Positions 27,229-36,721 of a DNA stretch of 64,000 nucleotides are shown piece after piece; the stretch's first letter is position 1; the number at the start of each line of letters is the position of its first letter. Below the pieces are notes generated by a model, which saw nothing but the letters and a program-made list of their open reading frames with translations, was not told the origin of the DNA and searched no databases. The stretch comes from Corynebacterium sp. HMSC04H06. GTDB lineage: Bacteria; Actinomycetota; Actinomycetes; Mycobacteriales; Mycobacteriaceae. Made by a program: the position numbers and the translations under genes. Location of the stretch: the NCBI RefSeq assembly GCF_001815935.1, contig NZ_KV823410.1, positions 1-64,000 of the forward strand. Reading direction: 5' to 3'.

Positions 27229-27864
27229 ATGCCTAATCGTTACGATAATTCCGACGACGAGACGCGCTATATCGGCCGCGTCCCTAACAGCGGCAACCAG
27301 CAGCCGCAGGGCGGCCAGGAGCGCCCGCGTCAGTACTTCCCGGGCGAATACGACCCGAACCAGCCCCAGACGCAGCAGTACCAGGCCGGCTACCAGCAGC
27401 CGGGCCAAGAAACCTACGTGGGGCAGCCTGGCTACTACCAGGGTGGCTACCACGATAACTACCAGGGCAATGACCAGCAGCCGGTCAGCGACTATGAGCC
27501 GCCGCGGGAGAAGAAGTCCGGCTCGGGCCTGGCCGGGGTCCTGGGTGCGCTGGCCGTCCTGGCGCTGGTGGCCGCCGGCGCGTTGTTCTTCCTGTGGCGC
27601 AACGCCGCCAGTGAGGCGGACAAGCCCGCGCCGGAGCCGGTGACCGAGACAGTCACTCACACCACGCAGGAACCGACCACCGTCACCGAAACTGAGACCA
27701 CCACGGATAGCTCCGGCGAGGGTGACAGCCTCCGGGACCGCGGCCGGGATCTGATCCCGTCGGAGGTGCCGGATGACCTGTTGCCGGAGAACACCGAAGA
27801 CATGGATGTCGAGGGCTGGCTGCAGGATCTCTTCGGCGAAGGCGGAGCACTGGAAAACCAGTAG
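27229..27864 (+). CDS. Single-pass membrane protein with Gln/Gly/Tyr-rich cytoplasmic region
   Basis: About 211 aa. The N-terminal 90 residues are disordered and rich in Gln, Gly, Tyr and Pro (QQYQAGYQQPGQETY type), one transmembrane helix lies near 102-122, and an extracellular Thr/Glu-rich region follows. No catalytic domain is visible. ATG 27229 was preferred to the GTG nine bases earlier. It lies just before menD, within the men locus, and is unrelated to menaquinone chemistry as far as I can see. Function unknown. Confidence 0.65.
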   Translation: MPNRYDNSDDETRYIGRVPNSGNQQPQGGQERPRQYFPGEYDPNQPQTQQYQAGYQQPGQETYVGQPGYYQGGYHDNYQGNDQQPVSDYEPPREKKSGSGLAGVLGALAVLALVAAGALFFLWRNAASEADKPAPEPVTETVTHTTQEPTTVTETETTTDSSGEGDSLRDRGRDLIPSEVPDDLLPENTEDMDVEGWLQDLFGEGGALENQ

Positions 27865-27885
27865 AGGCAGCTAGACTTAGCCACT

Positions 27886-29547
27886 ATGACTGGCACGCAA
27901 GACAATTCCCCCGCCCGCGCGACCGACGCCACCGAGGTGGCGCGGGCAGTCGCAAGCGAACTAGCTAAACATCTCACCGACGTGGTCATCTGCCCGGGCT
28001 CCCGCAACGCGCCGCTGTCTCTGGCTCTCATCGCCCAGCCGGGCATCCGCGTCCACACCCGCCTGGACGAGCGCGCTGCGGCCTTCCTGGCGCTGGGCAT
28101 GGCGCGCGTCCAGCGTCGCGCGGTCGGGGTCGTGATGACGTCCGGCACCGCGGTGGCGCACACGCTGCCGGCGATGATCGAAGCCTCCTACGCGCACCTG
28201 CCGCTGGCCGTGATTTCGGCCGACCGACCGGCGCGCCTGGTCGGCACGGGTGCTTCCCAGACCATCGAGCAGCAGGGGATTTTCGGCCGCTACTCCGAGA
28301 CCACCCAGGTCACCACGGTCGAAGACGCCGCCAACATCGGCGAGCGCTTCGCCCGCGACCGGCAGGTCCACATCAACGTCGCGCTGGACAACCCGCTGGT
28401 GGGCGAGCAGCTGCCGGAGCCGGGCGCTGTCCCGGCGAGCGCGCCGCGGGCATCGAGCGCGGGCTGGGTCAACCACGGCGAGGTGGAGATCGACTTGAGC
28501 CGCAACACCCTGGTCATCGCCGGCGACGAGGCCTGGGCCGTGGAGGGCCTGGAAGACGTGCCCACCATCGCCGAGCCCAGCGCCCCAGCGCCGTACCACC
28601 CCGTGCACCCGGCTGCGGCGCACATCTTCCGCCGTGCCCAGGTCAGCGCGAACGACTACGTAGTCAACACGAAGGTCGAGCAGGTCATCGTGGTCGGCCA
28701 CCCGACCCTGCACCGCGCGGTGCTGGCGCTAATCAATGATCCGGACATCGACCTGGTGACCCTCTCGCGCACCGCGGACTTCACCAACCCGCGCGGGGAG
28801 CGCGCCCGCCGCGGCACCCGCGTGAAGGTCACCGGCGAGGTCAGTCGCGAGTGGTACCGCATCTGCCAGGGCGCGGCCGAGGTCGGCGCCGAGGCGGTGC
28901 GCTCCGCGCTGGAGAACGAGGACTACGGCTTCACCGGCCTGCACGCGGCGGCCGCCGTCGCCGATACCCTGGCGGTGGGCGACTACTTCGTGGTGGGCGC
29001 TTCCAACCCGGTGCGGGACGCCTCCCTGGTGGGACTGCCCTTCGACGGGGTGGAGACCTATTCCCAGCGCGGGGTCGCCGGCATTGACGGCACCGTGGCC
29101 CAGGCCGTCGGCATCGCGCTGGCTGGCCAGTCCCTGCACGCCGACCTGCCGCGGGCCCCGCGCACCGTGGCGCTTCTGGGGGACGTGACCTTCCTCCACG
29201 ACGCCTCCTCGCTGCTCATCGGGCCGGATAACCCGCGCCCGGAAAACCTCACCATCGTGGTGGCCAACGACGACGGCGGCGGCATCTTCGAGACCCTGGA
29301 GGTCGGCCAGGAGGGGCTGCGTGGCTCCTTCGAGCAGGCCTTCGGCACCCCGCACGAGGCGGACATCGAGTCCCTAGTCCACGGTTACGGCGCCGACTAC
29401 CGCCGCGCCGAGACCCCGCAGGAGCTCCTCGACGTGCTGGCGGAGCTGAAGGAATACTCCGCCGGCGTGACCGTGGTCGAGGCCCGCACGACCCGGGAAA
29501 CCCGCCGCGGCCTGAACGCGGCCATCCGTTCCCACGCCGGCGAATAG
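27886..29547 (+). CDS. menD: SEPHCHC synthase
   Basis: 553 aa thiamine-diphosphate enzyme that joins isochorismate and 2-oxoglutarate, the first committed menaquinone step. Motifs: VVICPGSRNAPLSLAL at the substrate site, LDERAAAFLALGMAR, the conserved Glu-adjacent ISADRP, and the TPP/Mg motif GDVTFLHDASSLL...NDDGGGIFETLE near residues 425-468. ATG 27886 follows TAGACT by 8 nt. Followed by the DUF3592 gene and mgtA, the order known from M. tuberculosis. Confidence 0.95.
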   Translation: MTGTQDNSPARATDATEVARAVASELAKHLTDVVICPGSRNAPLSLALIAQPGIRVHTRLDERAAAFLALGMARVQRRAVGVVMTSGTAVAHTLPAMIEASYAHLPLAVISADRPARLVGTGASQTIEQQGIFGRYSETTQVTTVEDAANIGERFARDRQVHINVALDNPLVGEQLPEPGAVPASAPRASSAGWVNHGEVEIDLSRNTLVIAGDEAWAVEGLEDVPTIAEPSAPAPYHPVHPAAAHIFRRAQVSANDYVVNTKVEQVIVVGHPTLHRAVLALINDPDIDLVTLSRTADFTNPRGERARRGTRVKVTGEVSREWYRICQGAAEVGAEAVRSALENEDYGFTGLHAAAAVADTLAVGDYFVVGASNPVRDASLVGLPFDGVETYSQRGVAGIDGTVAQAVGIALAGQSLHADLPRAPRTVALLGDVTFLHDASSLLIGPDNPRPENLTIVVANDDGGGIFETLEVGQEGLRGSFEQAFGTPHEADIESLVHGYGADYRRAETPQELLDVLAELKEYSAGVTVVEARTTRETRRGLNAAIRSHAGE

Positions 29548-29560
29548 GTAGACCCACCCC

Positions 29561-30004
29561 ATGCAGCAGAGACGCCACCGTCCCGCCATCCTGCGCCGGC
29601 GCGGCCGCCAGCTCATCCTAGGCGCCTACGCCGTGATGATCGTCGCCGCGATCGCGCTGGTGGTAGGTCCCTGGCTCAACGACCGGGAGATCAACCAGAA
29701 CCCGGGGCGGGCCCTGGCGACCGTCACGGACATCGACTGGCTGCGCACCACCGTCGACTTCCAGGATGAGTCCGGGCTCTACCACTCCCCGGAGACCGGG
29801 CTGCTCTACCCCTCCGGGCTGGGCGAGGGGCAGCGCGTGTGGGTGTCCTATTCCACCGCCGACCCGGAGCTGGTCAAGGTGGAGGGCCGCGAGTGGACCC
29901 TCTCAGTCATCCCGGCGCTGTCCGTGTGGGCCGTGTCCACGGCGGCGGCTGCCGTATTGTGGTGGTTGTTAAACCGGGCAACTCGGGGTGTTAATAAAAA
30001 TTAA
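29561..30004 (+). CDS. DUF3592-like membrane protein
   Basis: 147 aa with a basic N-terminus, a transmembrane helix near residues 18-40, an extracellular domain (about 42-108) that resembles DUF3592, and a second helix near 114-136. It sits between menD and mgtA, exactly where M. tuberculosis has Rv0556, which is also a small membrane protein. Function unknown. It begins 14 nt after the menD stop, so operon membership is likely. Confidence 0.75.
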   Translation: MQQRRHRPAILRRRGRQLILGAYAVMIVAAIALVVGPWLNDREINQNPGRALATVTDIDWLRTTVDFQDESGLYHSPETGLLYPSGLGEGQRVWVSYSTADPELVKVEGREWTLSVIPALSVWAVSTAAAAVLWWLLNRATRGVNKN

Positions 30005-30060
30005 CCTCAAGTTCGCGCCGGGGCCACCAGCGGTTGAGTTTGATGAACAAGGATGAGCGT

Positions 30061-31260
30061 ATGCGAGTAGCCATTGTTGCGGAATCTTTCCTCCCGAACG
30101 TCAACGGCGTGACCAACTCGGTCCTGCGCGTGCTCGAGCACCTGCACGCCAACGGGCACGAGGCCCTAGTGGTCGCGCCGGGCGCGCGGGACGGCCAGGA
30201 AGAAATCGCAGACTACCTGGGTTTCCGCATCCGCCGCGTGCCCACCGTGCGGGTGCCGCTGGTGGACTCCCTGCCCGTTGGCGTGCCGACCACAGAGGTG
30301 CTCGGCAGCCTGCGTGAGTTCCAGCCGGACATCATCCACCTGGCCAGCCCCTTCGTCCTGGGCGCGGCCGGGGCTTTCTCCGCCCGGCAGCTGCGCATCC
30401 CGGCCGTGGCGCTTTACCAGACGGACGTGGCCGGCTTTGCCACCAAGTACCACGCCTCCGCCCTGGCGCACGGCGTGTGGGAGTGGCTACGGATCATCCA
30501 CAACTCCTGCCAGATGACCCTGGCGCCGTCCACACCCACCATCGAGGACCTGGAAAAGCACAACGTGCGCAACGTCCGCCGCTGGGGCCGCGGCGTGGAC
30601 GCGGAACTGTTCCACCCCTCCAAGCGGGATGAGACACTGCGGCGCAGCTGGGACGCCAGCGGCAAGAAGAACATCGTCGGCTTCGTGGGCCGCCTGGCCG
30701 CCGAAAAGGGCGTGCACCGGCTCAGCGCGCTCAACGACCGGGACGATATACAGCTGGTCATCGTGGGCGATGGCCCGGAACGCCCCCTGCTGGAGGCCCA
30801 GCTGCCCACCGCGGTCTTCACCGGCGCCCTCAACGGCGAGGAGCTGGCTCGCGCCTACGCGAGTCTCGACCTGTTCGTCCACGCCGGCGAGTTCGAGACC
30901 TTCTGCCAGTCCATCCAGGAGGCCCAGGCTTCCGGCGTGCCGACCATCGGCCCGCGCGCGGGCGGCCCAGTCGACCTCATCGACGAGGGCTACAACGGCC
31001 TCCTGCTGGACGTGGACACCTTCATCGAGAACCTGCCGCGCGCGGCCGAGGCCCTGCTCAACCCGGAGATCCACGCCGAGATATGCGCCAATGCCCGGGA
31101 GTCCATCCGCACCAAGACCTGGGAGGGGCTGTGCGACCAGCTCATGGGCTACTACGCCGAGGTGCTGGAGGAGACCCGCCGGGTGCCGCTGACCATCCTG
31201 GGGCAGCGCCCGGAGCTGCCGCGTTGGGCCGCGCGCGCCCTCGGCGCCCGAGTGGCCTAG
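30061..31260 (+). CDS. mgtA: GT4 mannosyltransferase, MgtA type
   Basis: 399 aa GT-B glycosyltransferase. Its N-terminal acceptor fold opens MRVAIVAESFLPNVNGVTNS. The nucleotide-sugar domain shows VGFVGRLAAEKGVHRL and the EX7E motif in GEFETFCQSIQEAQASG near 280. By synteny with Rv0557 and the C. glutamicum mgtA gene it probably transfers mannose from GDP-mannose to a glucuronic-acid diacylglycerol at the membrane, an early step towards lipomannan-like glycolipid. ATG 30061 has SD AAGGA, 7 nt away; TTG 30034 is in frame. Confidence 0.85.
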   Translation: MRVAIVAESFLPNVNGVTNSVLRVLEHLHANGHEALVVAPGARDGQEEIADYLGFRIRRVPTVRVPLVDSLPVGVPTTEVLGSLREFQPDIIHLASPFVLGAAGAFSARQLRIPAVALYQTDVAGFATKYHASALAHGVWEWLRIIHNSCQMTLAPSTPTIEDLEKHNVRNVRRWGRGVDAELFHPSKRDETLRRSWDASGKKNIVGFVGRLAAEKGVHRLSALNDRDDIQLVIVGDGPERPLLEAQLPTAVFTGALNGEELARAYASLDLFVHAGEFETFCQSIQEAQASGVPTIGPRAGGPVDLIDEGYNGLLLDVDTFIENLPRAAEALLNPEIHAEICANARESIRTKTWEGLCDQLMGYYAEVLEETRRVPLTILGQRPELPRWAARALGARVA

Positions 31261-31271
31261 ACTAGACAGCC

Positions 31272-31964
31272 GTGGCTAAGGCAAATCTGGACAAGCACCC
31301 CTTCGACGTCGCGCACATGTTTGACGCGGTCGGGGAGAAATACGATCTGACCAACACGGTCCTGTCCTTCGGGCAGGATGCCGGTTGGCGCAAGCGCACC
31401 CGCGAGCGCCTCAACCTGCAGCCGGGCGAGAAGGTCCTCGACCTAGCCGCCGGCACCGCGGTCTCCACCGTGGAGCTGTCCAAGTCCGGCGCCTGGTGCG
31501 TGGCGTGCGACTTTTCCCGCGGCATGCTGGCCGCCGGCCGCGACCGCAACGTGCCCAAGGTGGCCGGCGACGGCATGCAGCTGCCGTTCGCGGACAACAC
31601 CTTCGACGCGGTGACCATCTCCTACGGCCTGCGCAACATCCACGACTTCGAGCTGGGCCTGCGGGAGATGGCGCGCGTGACCAAGCCCGGCGGGCGCCTG
31701 GCGGTCGCGGAGTTCTCTAAGCCCGTGGTGCCGGTCTTCGGCACGGTTTACAAGGAATACCTGACCCGCCTGCTGCCGCCTATCGCCCGCGTGGTCTCCT
31801 CCAACCCGGAGGCCTATATCTACCTGGCAGAATCCATCCGCGCCTGGCCGGACCAGGAGGAGCTGGCCCAGGCCATCAACGCCAACGGCTGGTCTAACGC
31901 CGGCTGGCAGAACCTCACGCTCGGCATCGTGGCGCTGCACTCGGCCACCAAGCCGGAGGAATAA
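31272..31964 (+). CDS. menG: Demethylmenaquinone methyltransferase
   Basis: 230 aa UbiE/MenG class I methyltransferase performing the last methylation of menaquinone synthesis. SAM-binding motif [16 protein letters not shown] near residue 55; family motifs [12 protein letters not shown] and [21 protein letters not shown] 31272 follows TAGACT (31258-31263) by 8 nt. It ends 4 bp from the convergent menJ stop. Confidence 0.94.
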   Translation: MAKANLDKHPFDVAHMFDAVGEKYDLTNTVLSFGQDAGWRKRTRERLNLQPGEKVLDLAAGTAVSTVELSKSGAWCVACDFSRGMLAAGRDRNVPKVAGDGMQLPFADNTFDAVTISYGLRNIHDFELGLREMARVTKPGGRLAVAEFSKPVVPVFGTVYKEYLTRLLPPIARVVSSNPEAYIYLAESIRAWPDQEELAQAINANGWSNAGWQNLTLGIVALHSATKPEE

Positions 31965-31968
31965 CTCT

Positions 31969-33231
31969 TTAAGCCGCGTCCCAGAGCGGGGAGCCGCGCC
32001 GGGCGCTGGAAATGGTGTGGCCGGCTAGCCGCCAGGCGCGGGCGATGAGATCGCGGTCCTGCTCGGTGACCAGGTTGCCCATCAGGCGTGCGGCCGCCGG
32101 CATGAGGGCCCGGCCCACCGGCCCGCGCAGGCCCACCGGGCCGACCACGGGCAGGAACTGCGGGTAGGTCAGAAGGCGGGCGGCGGTGCGCGCCAGAACG
32201 AAGGCCTCGCCGTAATCCGCGCGCAGGCGGTCCGGCCAGGCCAGGGTGAAGTCCTTCGGGCCCAGCATCTCCACCGCGCTCCGGGCGGTCTCCAGCCCGT
32301 AGTCGATGCCCTCGCCGTTGAGCGGGTTCACGCAGGCGGCCGCGTCCCCGATGAGCATCCAGTTGTCGCCCGCCACGTGGGAGACCGCCCCGCCCATGGG
32401 CAGCAGGGCCGAGGTCACCGCCTGGGTGGGGCCCAGCTGCCAGTCGGCGCGCTGCTGCTCGGCGTAGTGCTCCAGCAGCTTCTTGGTGTTGATCTTGGCC
32501 GGGCGCTTGTCCGTCGACAGCGCCCCGCAGCCCAGGTTGACCTGGCCGGATTCGGCCCCCAGCGGGAAGATCCAGCCGTAGCCGGGCTGGACGGTGCCGT
32601 CGTTGTTCTTGAGCTCCACGTGGGAGTGCATCCAGGGCTCGTCCGCAAACGGGCTGTCGCAGTAGGAGCGCGCGGCGATCCCGTAGACCTCCCCGCGGTG
32701 CCAGGTCCGGCCCAGCTGCTTGCCGAAGGTGGAGCGCACCCCGTCGGCCACGATGACCCAGCGCGGGAGCACCGTCTGCTCGCCCACCTGGAAAGACTCC
32801 ACGCGGTTGCCGGCCAGCTGCGGATTGGTGGCCGGCGCGCCGAGCAGGGGAGTGGCGCCGGCGGCGACGGCGGTCTCGAAGACCAAGTTGTCGAAGTCGT
32901 GGCGCGGCAGGGCCGAGCCCTCCGCGCACGGGTACGTGCTTGGCCAGGGGGCGGTGACGTACCCGCCATAGCCGTGCAGCTTCAGGCCAAGGTTGCGGTA
33001 GCCCGGGTTGACTGTGATGCCCAGCTGGTCCAGCTGGTGCATGGCCCGCGGGGTGAGCCCGTCGCCGCAGGTCTTGTCGCGGGGGAAGGAGGCGGCATCG
33101 ACAAGCAGCACCTCGTAGCCGGCGCGGGCGGCGTGGATGGCGGCGGCCGAACCGGCCGGCCCGGCGCCGATGACCGCCACGTCGCAAGTAAGTGGGGAAG
33201 ATGCGGGGATATGCTGAGTCTGTGCCGACAT
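31969..33231 (-). CDS. menJ: Menaquinone-chain reductase (geranylgeranyl reductase family)
   Basis: 420 aa flavoprotein. The N-terminal FAD dinucleotide motif is DVAVIGAGPAGSAAAI, the family motif CGDGLTPRAM is near residue 62, and the C-terminal GD motif is LIGDAAACVNPLNGEGI. The product matches Rv0561c/MenJ, which saturates one isoprene unit of menaquinone, in the same gene neighbourhood. Position beside menG and the polyprenyl synthase supports the role; the saturation chemistry is inferred by homology. Confidence 0.88.
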   Translation of the reverse strand: MSAQTQHIPASSPLTCDVAVIGAGPAGSAAAIHAARAGYEVLLVDAASFPRDKTCGDGLTPRAMHQLDQLGITVNPGYRNLGLKLHGYGGYVTAPWPSTYPCAEGSALPRHDFDNLVFETAVAAGATPLLGAPATNPQLAGNRVESFQVGEQTVLPRWVIVADGVRSTFGKQLGRTWHRGEVYGIAARSYCDSPFADEPWMHSHVELKNNDGTVQPGYGWIFPLGAESGQVNLGCGALSTDKRPAKINTKKLLEHYAEQQRADWQLGPTQAVTSALLPMGGAVSHVAGDNWMLIGDAAACVNPLNGEGIDYGLETARSAVEMLGPKDFTLAWPDRLRADYGEAFVLARTAARLLTYPQFLPVVGPVGLRGPVGRALMPAAARLMGNLVTEQDRDLIARAWRLAGHTISSARRGSPLWDAA

Positions 33232-33346
33232 GCCCCCTATTGTCGCATGCGCGCTTGCCCGCCGACCCCTCGAGTATGTCTAAAAATGAGTATTGGACTA
33301 CGGTTGAGGGAGTTAAATTAGAGTATCGACCCCAAGGATCGCCTCC

Positions 33347-34363
33347 ATGACCAACGGCCCGACATCGTCCCACGGCTCCGCGCAGTCCGTGGACTTGGGA
33401 GACCCCCAGCTGAACCAGCGCGTGGGGGCAGGCGTGGCAGCCGTCGAAGAATTGCTGCGCACTGAGATTACTCAGGGAGAGGATTTCGTCCACGAAAAGG
33501 CTCTCTACCTCGCGGAAGCCGGCGGCAAGCGCTTCCGCCCCGTCATGGCTTTGCTAGCCAGCGAATACGGCCCCGAGCCCGGCTCCGCCCGGGTGGTCAA
33601 GGCCGCCACCTCCGTGGAGATGGTGCACGTGGCCACCCTCTACCACGACGACGTCATGGACGAGGCTGAGCGCCGCCGCGGCGTGGAATCCGCCAACTCC
33701 CGCTGGGGCAACTCCGTGGCCATCCTGGCCGGCGACGCCCTGCTGGCGCACGCCTCCCGCCTGATGGGCCAGCTGGATACCCACACCGTCGAGCACTTCG
33801 CCGAGACCTTCCAGACCCTGGTCACCGGCCAGATGCGTGAGACCATCGGGGCGGGCGAGGCGAACGCCATCGAGCACTACCGCGCCGTCATCGAGGAAAA
33901 GACCGCGGTGCTCATCGCCTCCGCCGGCTACCTGGGCGCCTACCACTCCGGCGCCGCCCCGGAGCACGCGCAGGCGCTCAAGCGCATCGGCAGCGCCGTC
34001 GGCATGATCTTCCAGATCGTCGACGACATCATCGACATTTTCTCCGACCCGGAGGAATCCGGCAAGACCCCGGGTACCGACCTGCGCGAGGGCGTGTTCA
34101 CCCTGCCGGTGCTCTACGCCTTGGAGGAAGACAGTCCCGCGGGTGAGCAGCTCGCGCAGCTGCTCACCGGGCCGCTGAAGGACGACGCCACGGTCGAGCG
34201 CGCCATCGATCTGCTGCGCCAGTCCGCCGGCCGGGAGAAAGCCTTGGACGACGTGCGCTACTACCTGGACCAGGTGGATACCGAACTGGCCCGCCTGCCG
34301 GACAACTCCGCCACCACGGCGCTGCGGCAGCTGGCCACCTACACCGTCAAGCGCGTGGGCTAA
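33347..34363 (+). CDS. All-trans polyprenyl diphosphate synthase (menaquinone side chain)
   Basis: 338 aa trans-isoprenyl diphosphate synthase. First Asp-rich motif LYHDDVMDEAERRRG near residue 104, second QIVDDIIDIFSD near 226; the GGKRFRPVMALLASEYG region binds isopentenyl diphosphate. Large, non-bulky residues before the first motif suggest a long-chain product (octa- to nonaprenyl), as expected for menaquinone. Synteny with Rv0562 (grcC1) supports this. ATG 33347 is preceded by a short leader; a TAGAGT -10-like box lies at 33318-33323. Confidence 0.9.
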   Translation: MTNGPTSSHGSAQSVDLGDPQLNQRVGAGVAAVEELLRTEITQGEDFVHEKALYLAEAGGKRFRPVMALLASEYGPEPGSARVVKAATSVEMVHVATLYHDDVMDEAERRRGVESANSRWGNSVAILAGDALLAHASRLMGQLDTHTVEHFAETFQTLVTGQMRETIGAGEANAIEHYRAVIEEKTAVLIASAGYLGAYHSGAAPEHAQALKRIGSAVGMIFQIVDDIIDIFSDPEESGKTPGTDLREGVFTLPVLYALEEDSPAGEQLAQLLTGPLKDDATVERAIDLLRQSAGREKALDDVRYYLDQVDTELARLPDNSATTALRQLATYTVKRVG

Positions 34364-34392
34364 GCCTTAGCCGCAAGACCCCAGCGAGATGG

Positions 34393-34429
34393 CCCCTTGC
34401 CTGCCGATTTGTGTCGGGCAGGGGGTTTC
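34393..34429 (+). terminator. Rho-independent terminator after the polyprenyl synthase gene
   Basis: CCCCTTGCCTGCCGA pairs with TCGGGCAGGGGG around a TTTGTG loop and is followed by TTTCG, 30 nt after the stop. Strong stem, short T-run. Confidence 0.7.
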
Positions 34430-34461
34430 GTAGTAGAGTAACTACTCGCACCAAGGTGCAC

Positions 34462-34546
34462 GCCAGGTTGCCCGAGCGGCCAAAGGGAGCGGACTGTAAA
34501 TCCGCCGGCATTGCCTTCAGAAGTTCGAATCTTCTACCTGGCACCA
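34462..34546 (+). tRNA. tRNA-Tyr (GTA)
   Basis: Acceptor GCCAGGT pairs with ACCTGGC; anticodon stem GCGGA/TCCGC encloses CTGTAAA, so the anticodon is GTA. A long variable arm (class II) and T-arm AGAAG-TTCGAAT-CTTCT are visible. Discriminator A at 34543 is followed by an encoded CCA (34544-34546). Confidence 0.95.
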
Positions 34547-34553
34547 ACAACAA

Positions 34554-34587
34554 CTCCCCTTCACTTTTCGTGAAGGGGAGTTTCCTT
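34554..34587. terminator. Terminator after tRNA-Tyr, possibly bidirectional
   Basis: Perfect 11 bp stem CTCCCCTTCAC/GTGAAGGGGAG with a TTTTC loop and TTTCCTT downstream. It may also end the convergent peptidase gene. Confidence 0.75.
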
Positions 34588-34618
34588 ATGCCCGCAGTTT
34601 CGGGCCGAGTCACACCAC

Positions 34619-36721
34619 CTACTGGGAGCCGGCCAGCCCGCGCCGTTCAAGCAGCGGGCGGATGTCCTTGTCGTGCCCGCGCCACTGGCGGAAGGCGTCG
34701 GTGAAATCGCGGGAGGCGCCCGCGGACAGGATCCGCTCGCGGAAGGCCTGCCCGGCCTGTCGCAGGGACTCCGCGTCGCGGAAGAGTTCGAAGCCGTCGG
34801 CGTCGAGGGCCTCCGCCCACAGGTAGGAGTAGTAGCCCGCGGAGTAGCCGCCGGCGAAGATATGGTTGAAATACGTCGAGCGGTAGCGCGGGGCGATCCC
34901 GGTCTCGCCCAGGCCCACCTCCGCCAGGGTCTCCTGCTCGAAGTCGGCGATGGCCTCCGGCGTGGCGACCAGCTTCTCAGCCTCGGCGGCTGGAAGGCTG
35001 TGCCAGGCCAGGTCGATGACGGCTGCGGCGAGGTATTCCACCGTGGCGAAGCCTTGACCGAACTCGCGGGCGCGCCCCAGCGCCTCCAGCGTCTTGTCGG
35101 GGATGGGCTCGCCGGTGTCCACGTGGAAGGCATACGCCTTCACCAGGCGGGGATCCAGCGCCCAGTTCTCATTGATCTGGCTGGGGAACTCCACCCAGTC
35201 CCGCGGCACATTCGTGCCGGAGAAGGTCGGGTAGCGCACGTCGGAGAGCAGGCCGTGGAGGGCGTGGCCGAACTCGTGGAAGACGGTGTGCAGCTCGTCC
35301 TGGCTCAGCAGCACCGGCTGGCCCGCCGGCGGCTTAGACAGGTTCAAGACGTTGACCACCACCGGGCGGGTGCCCAGCAGGCGGGACTGCTCCACAAACG
35401 TGCTCATCCAGGCCCCGCCGCGCTTGGAGGGGCGGGTGAAATAGTCCGTCAGCAGCAGGCCCAGGCCGGTGCCATCGGCATCCACGACCTCCCAGACGTC
35501 CACATCCGGGGCGTAGCCGCCTAAGCCTGGGCGCGGGTGGACCGTGAGCCCATAGAGCATGTGCGCGGCCTGGAAGACCCCGTCGCGTAAGACTCGGTCG
35601 AGCGGGAAGTACTTGCGCAGCCCCTCCTCGTCGAGGGCGTAGTCGCGCTCGCGGACCCGGGACTGCCAGTAGGGCCAGTCCGCCGGGCCGAAGTCCGCGG
35701 CGTGGAAGCCGGCCTCCTCGCTCAACAGCTTGCCCTCGGCGGCGGCGTTGGCCGCGGCCGCCGGCGCCAAGTCCGCCAGCAGCTGCCGGGCCGCGGCCGC
35801 GGTACCCGCGGTCTCCTCCGCGATGACGTAGTCCGCGTGCGTGGCATAGCCCAAAAGCTCCGCGCGCCGGGCGCGTAGCCGCACCATCTCGGTCAGCACC
35901 GCGCCGTTGGATTCCGCGCCGCGTTGCTGGGAGGCCTCCCAGAGCTTAAACCGGGACTCTGGGTCCTCCAGGCGCGCCTGCTCTGCCTGCTGGGTGGGCA
36001 GTTCCAGCGGTAGCATGAAGCCGGTCCGGCCGGCCTGGGCGGCGTAGTCCCGGGCTGCGGCAACGCGCTCTTCCGGCAGGCCGCGCAGCTCCTCGGCGCT
36101 GTCGAAGCCTACGGCCAGGCGTTTGGTGTCGTCCAGCAGGTGGCGGCCGAATTCCTCCGACAGCGCGGACAGGCGCTGGTTCAGGCGGGTGAGCTCCTCC
36201 TTGCCGGCGGCGTCCAGGTCTGCGCCGCGGCGGGCGAAAGACCGCAGGAGGTAGTCCAGCAGCCGCTGGGACTCGGGATCCTCCGGCGCGGTGACCGCCT
36301 TAAGCCGGGCGTAGAGATCCTCGTTCTGGTAGACGGTGTCGAAGTGGGCAGAAAGCTCCGGGAATACTTCGCCGGCCAGCTCCTGCATCTCCGGCGTGGA
36401 GTCCGTGCCCAGCAGGTTCGCGAAGTAGCTGACCACCCGCTCGAGGTCGCGGCCGGAGCGCTCCAGCGCTTCCACCGTGTTCTGCCAGCTGGGCTCCGAC
36501 GCGGCGATAGCGGCCACTTCCGCGTCGTGGCGGCGCAGCGCCTCGTCGAAGGCCGGGCGCACGTGCGCAAAAGAAATCGCGGCGAAGTCCGGCAGCTGGT
36601 AATCCAGCTTCGAGGGCACAAGCAGCGGGTTGGCGGCTAGCTCCGCGTTCCTCGCGGCATCCGCGGTTCGAGCCTGGGCCGCGGAGTCAGATTCGGCTGG
36701 GCGGGACGGTTGGTGGGACAC
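34619..36721 (-). CDS. M3 family metallopeptidase (dipeptidyl carboxypeptidase/oligopeptidase type)
   Basis: 700 aa zinc peptidase of family M3. The zinc motif HEFGH lies in TVFHEFGHALHGLLSD, and the third ligand region follows as VPRDWVEFPSQINENW. The length and N-terminal helical domain match Dcp/oligopeptidase A, which cleave short peptides in the cytoplasm; no signal peptide is seen. The reading frame extends upstream, but GTG 36721 has SD AAAGGA 5 nt away and gives a normal N-terminus. It is convergent with the tRNA-Tyr region. Confidence 0.9.
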   Translation of the reverse strand: MSHQPSRPAESDSAAQARTADAARNAELAANPLLVPSKLDYQLPDFAAISFAHVRPAFDEALRRHDAEVAAIAASEPSWQNTVEALERSGRDLERVVSYFANLLGTDSTPEMQELAGEVFPELSAHFDTVYQNEDLYARLKAVTAPEDPESQRLLDYLLRSFARRGADLDAAGKEELTRLNQRLSALSEEFGRHLLDDTKRLAVGFDSAEELRGLPEERVAAARDYAAQAGRTGFMLPLELPTQQAEQARLEDPESRFKLWEASQQRGAESNGAVLTEMVRLRARRAELLGYATHADYVIAEETAGTAAAARQLLADLAPAAAANAAAEGKLLSEEAGFHAADFGPADWPYWQSRVRERDYALDEEGLRKYFPLDRVLRDGVFQAAHMLYGLTVHPRPGLGGYAPDVDVWEVVDADGTGLGLLLTDYFTRPSKRGGAWMSTFVEQSRLLGTRPVVVNVLNLSKPPAGQPVLLSQDELHTVFHEFGHALHGLLSDVRYPTFSGTNVPRDWVEFPSQINENWALDPRLVKAYAFHVDTGEPIPDKTLEALGRAREFGQGFATVEYLAAAVIDLAWHSLPAAEAEKLVATPEAIADFEQETLAEVGLGETGIAPRYRSTYFNHIFAGGYSAGYYSYLWAEALDADGFELFRDAESLRQAGQAFRERILSAGASRDFTDAFRQWRGHDKDIRPLLERRGLAGSQ

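Noticed and set aside
31820..33493. Second minus-strand ORF overlapping menJ in another frame
   Set aside because: Arg/Gly/Pro/Ala-rich shadow of the menJ frame; menJ has clear FAD motifs.
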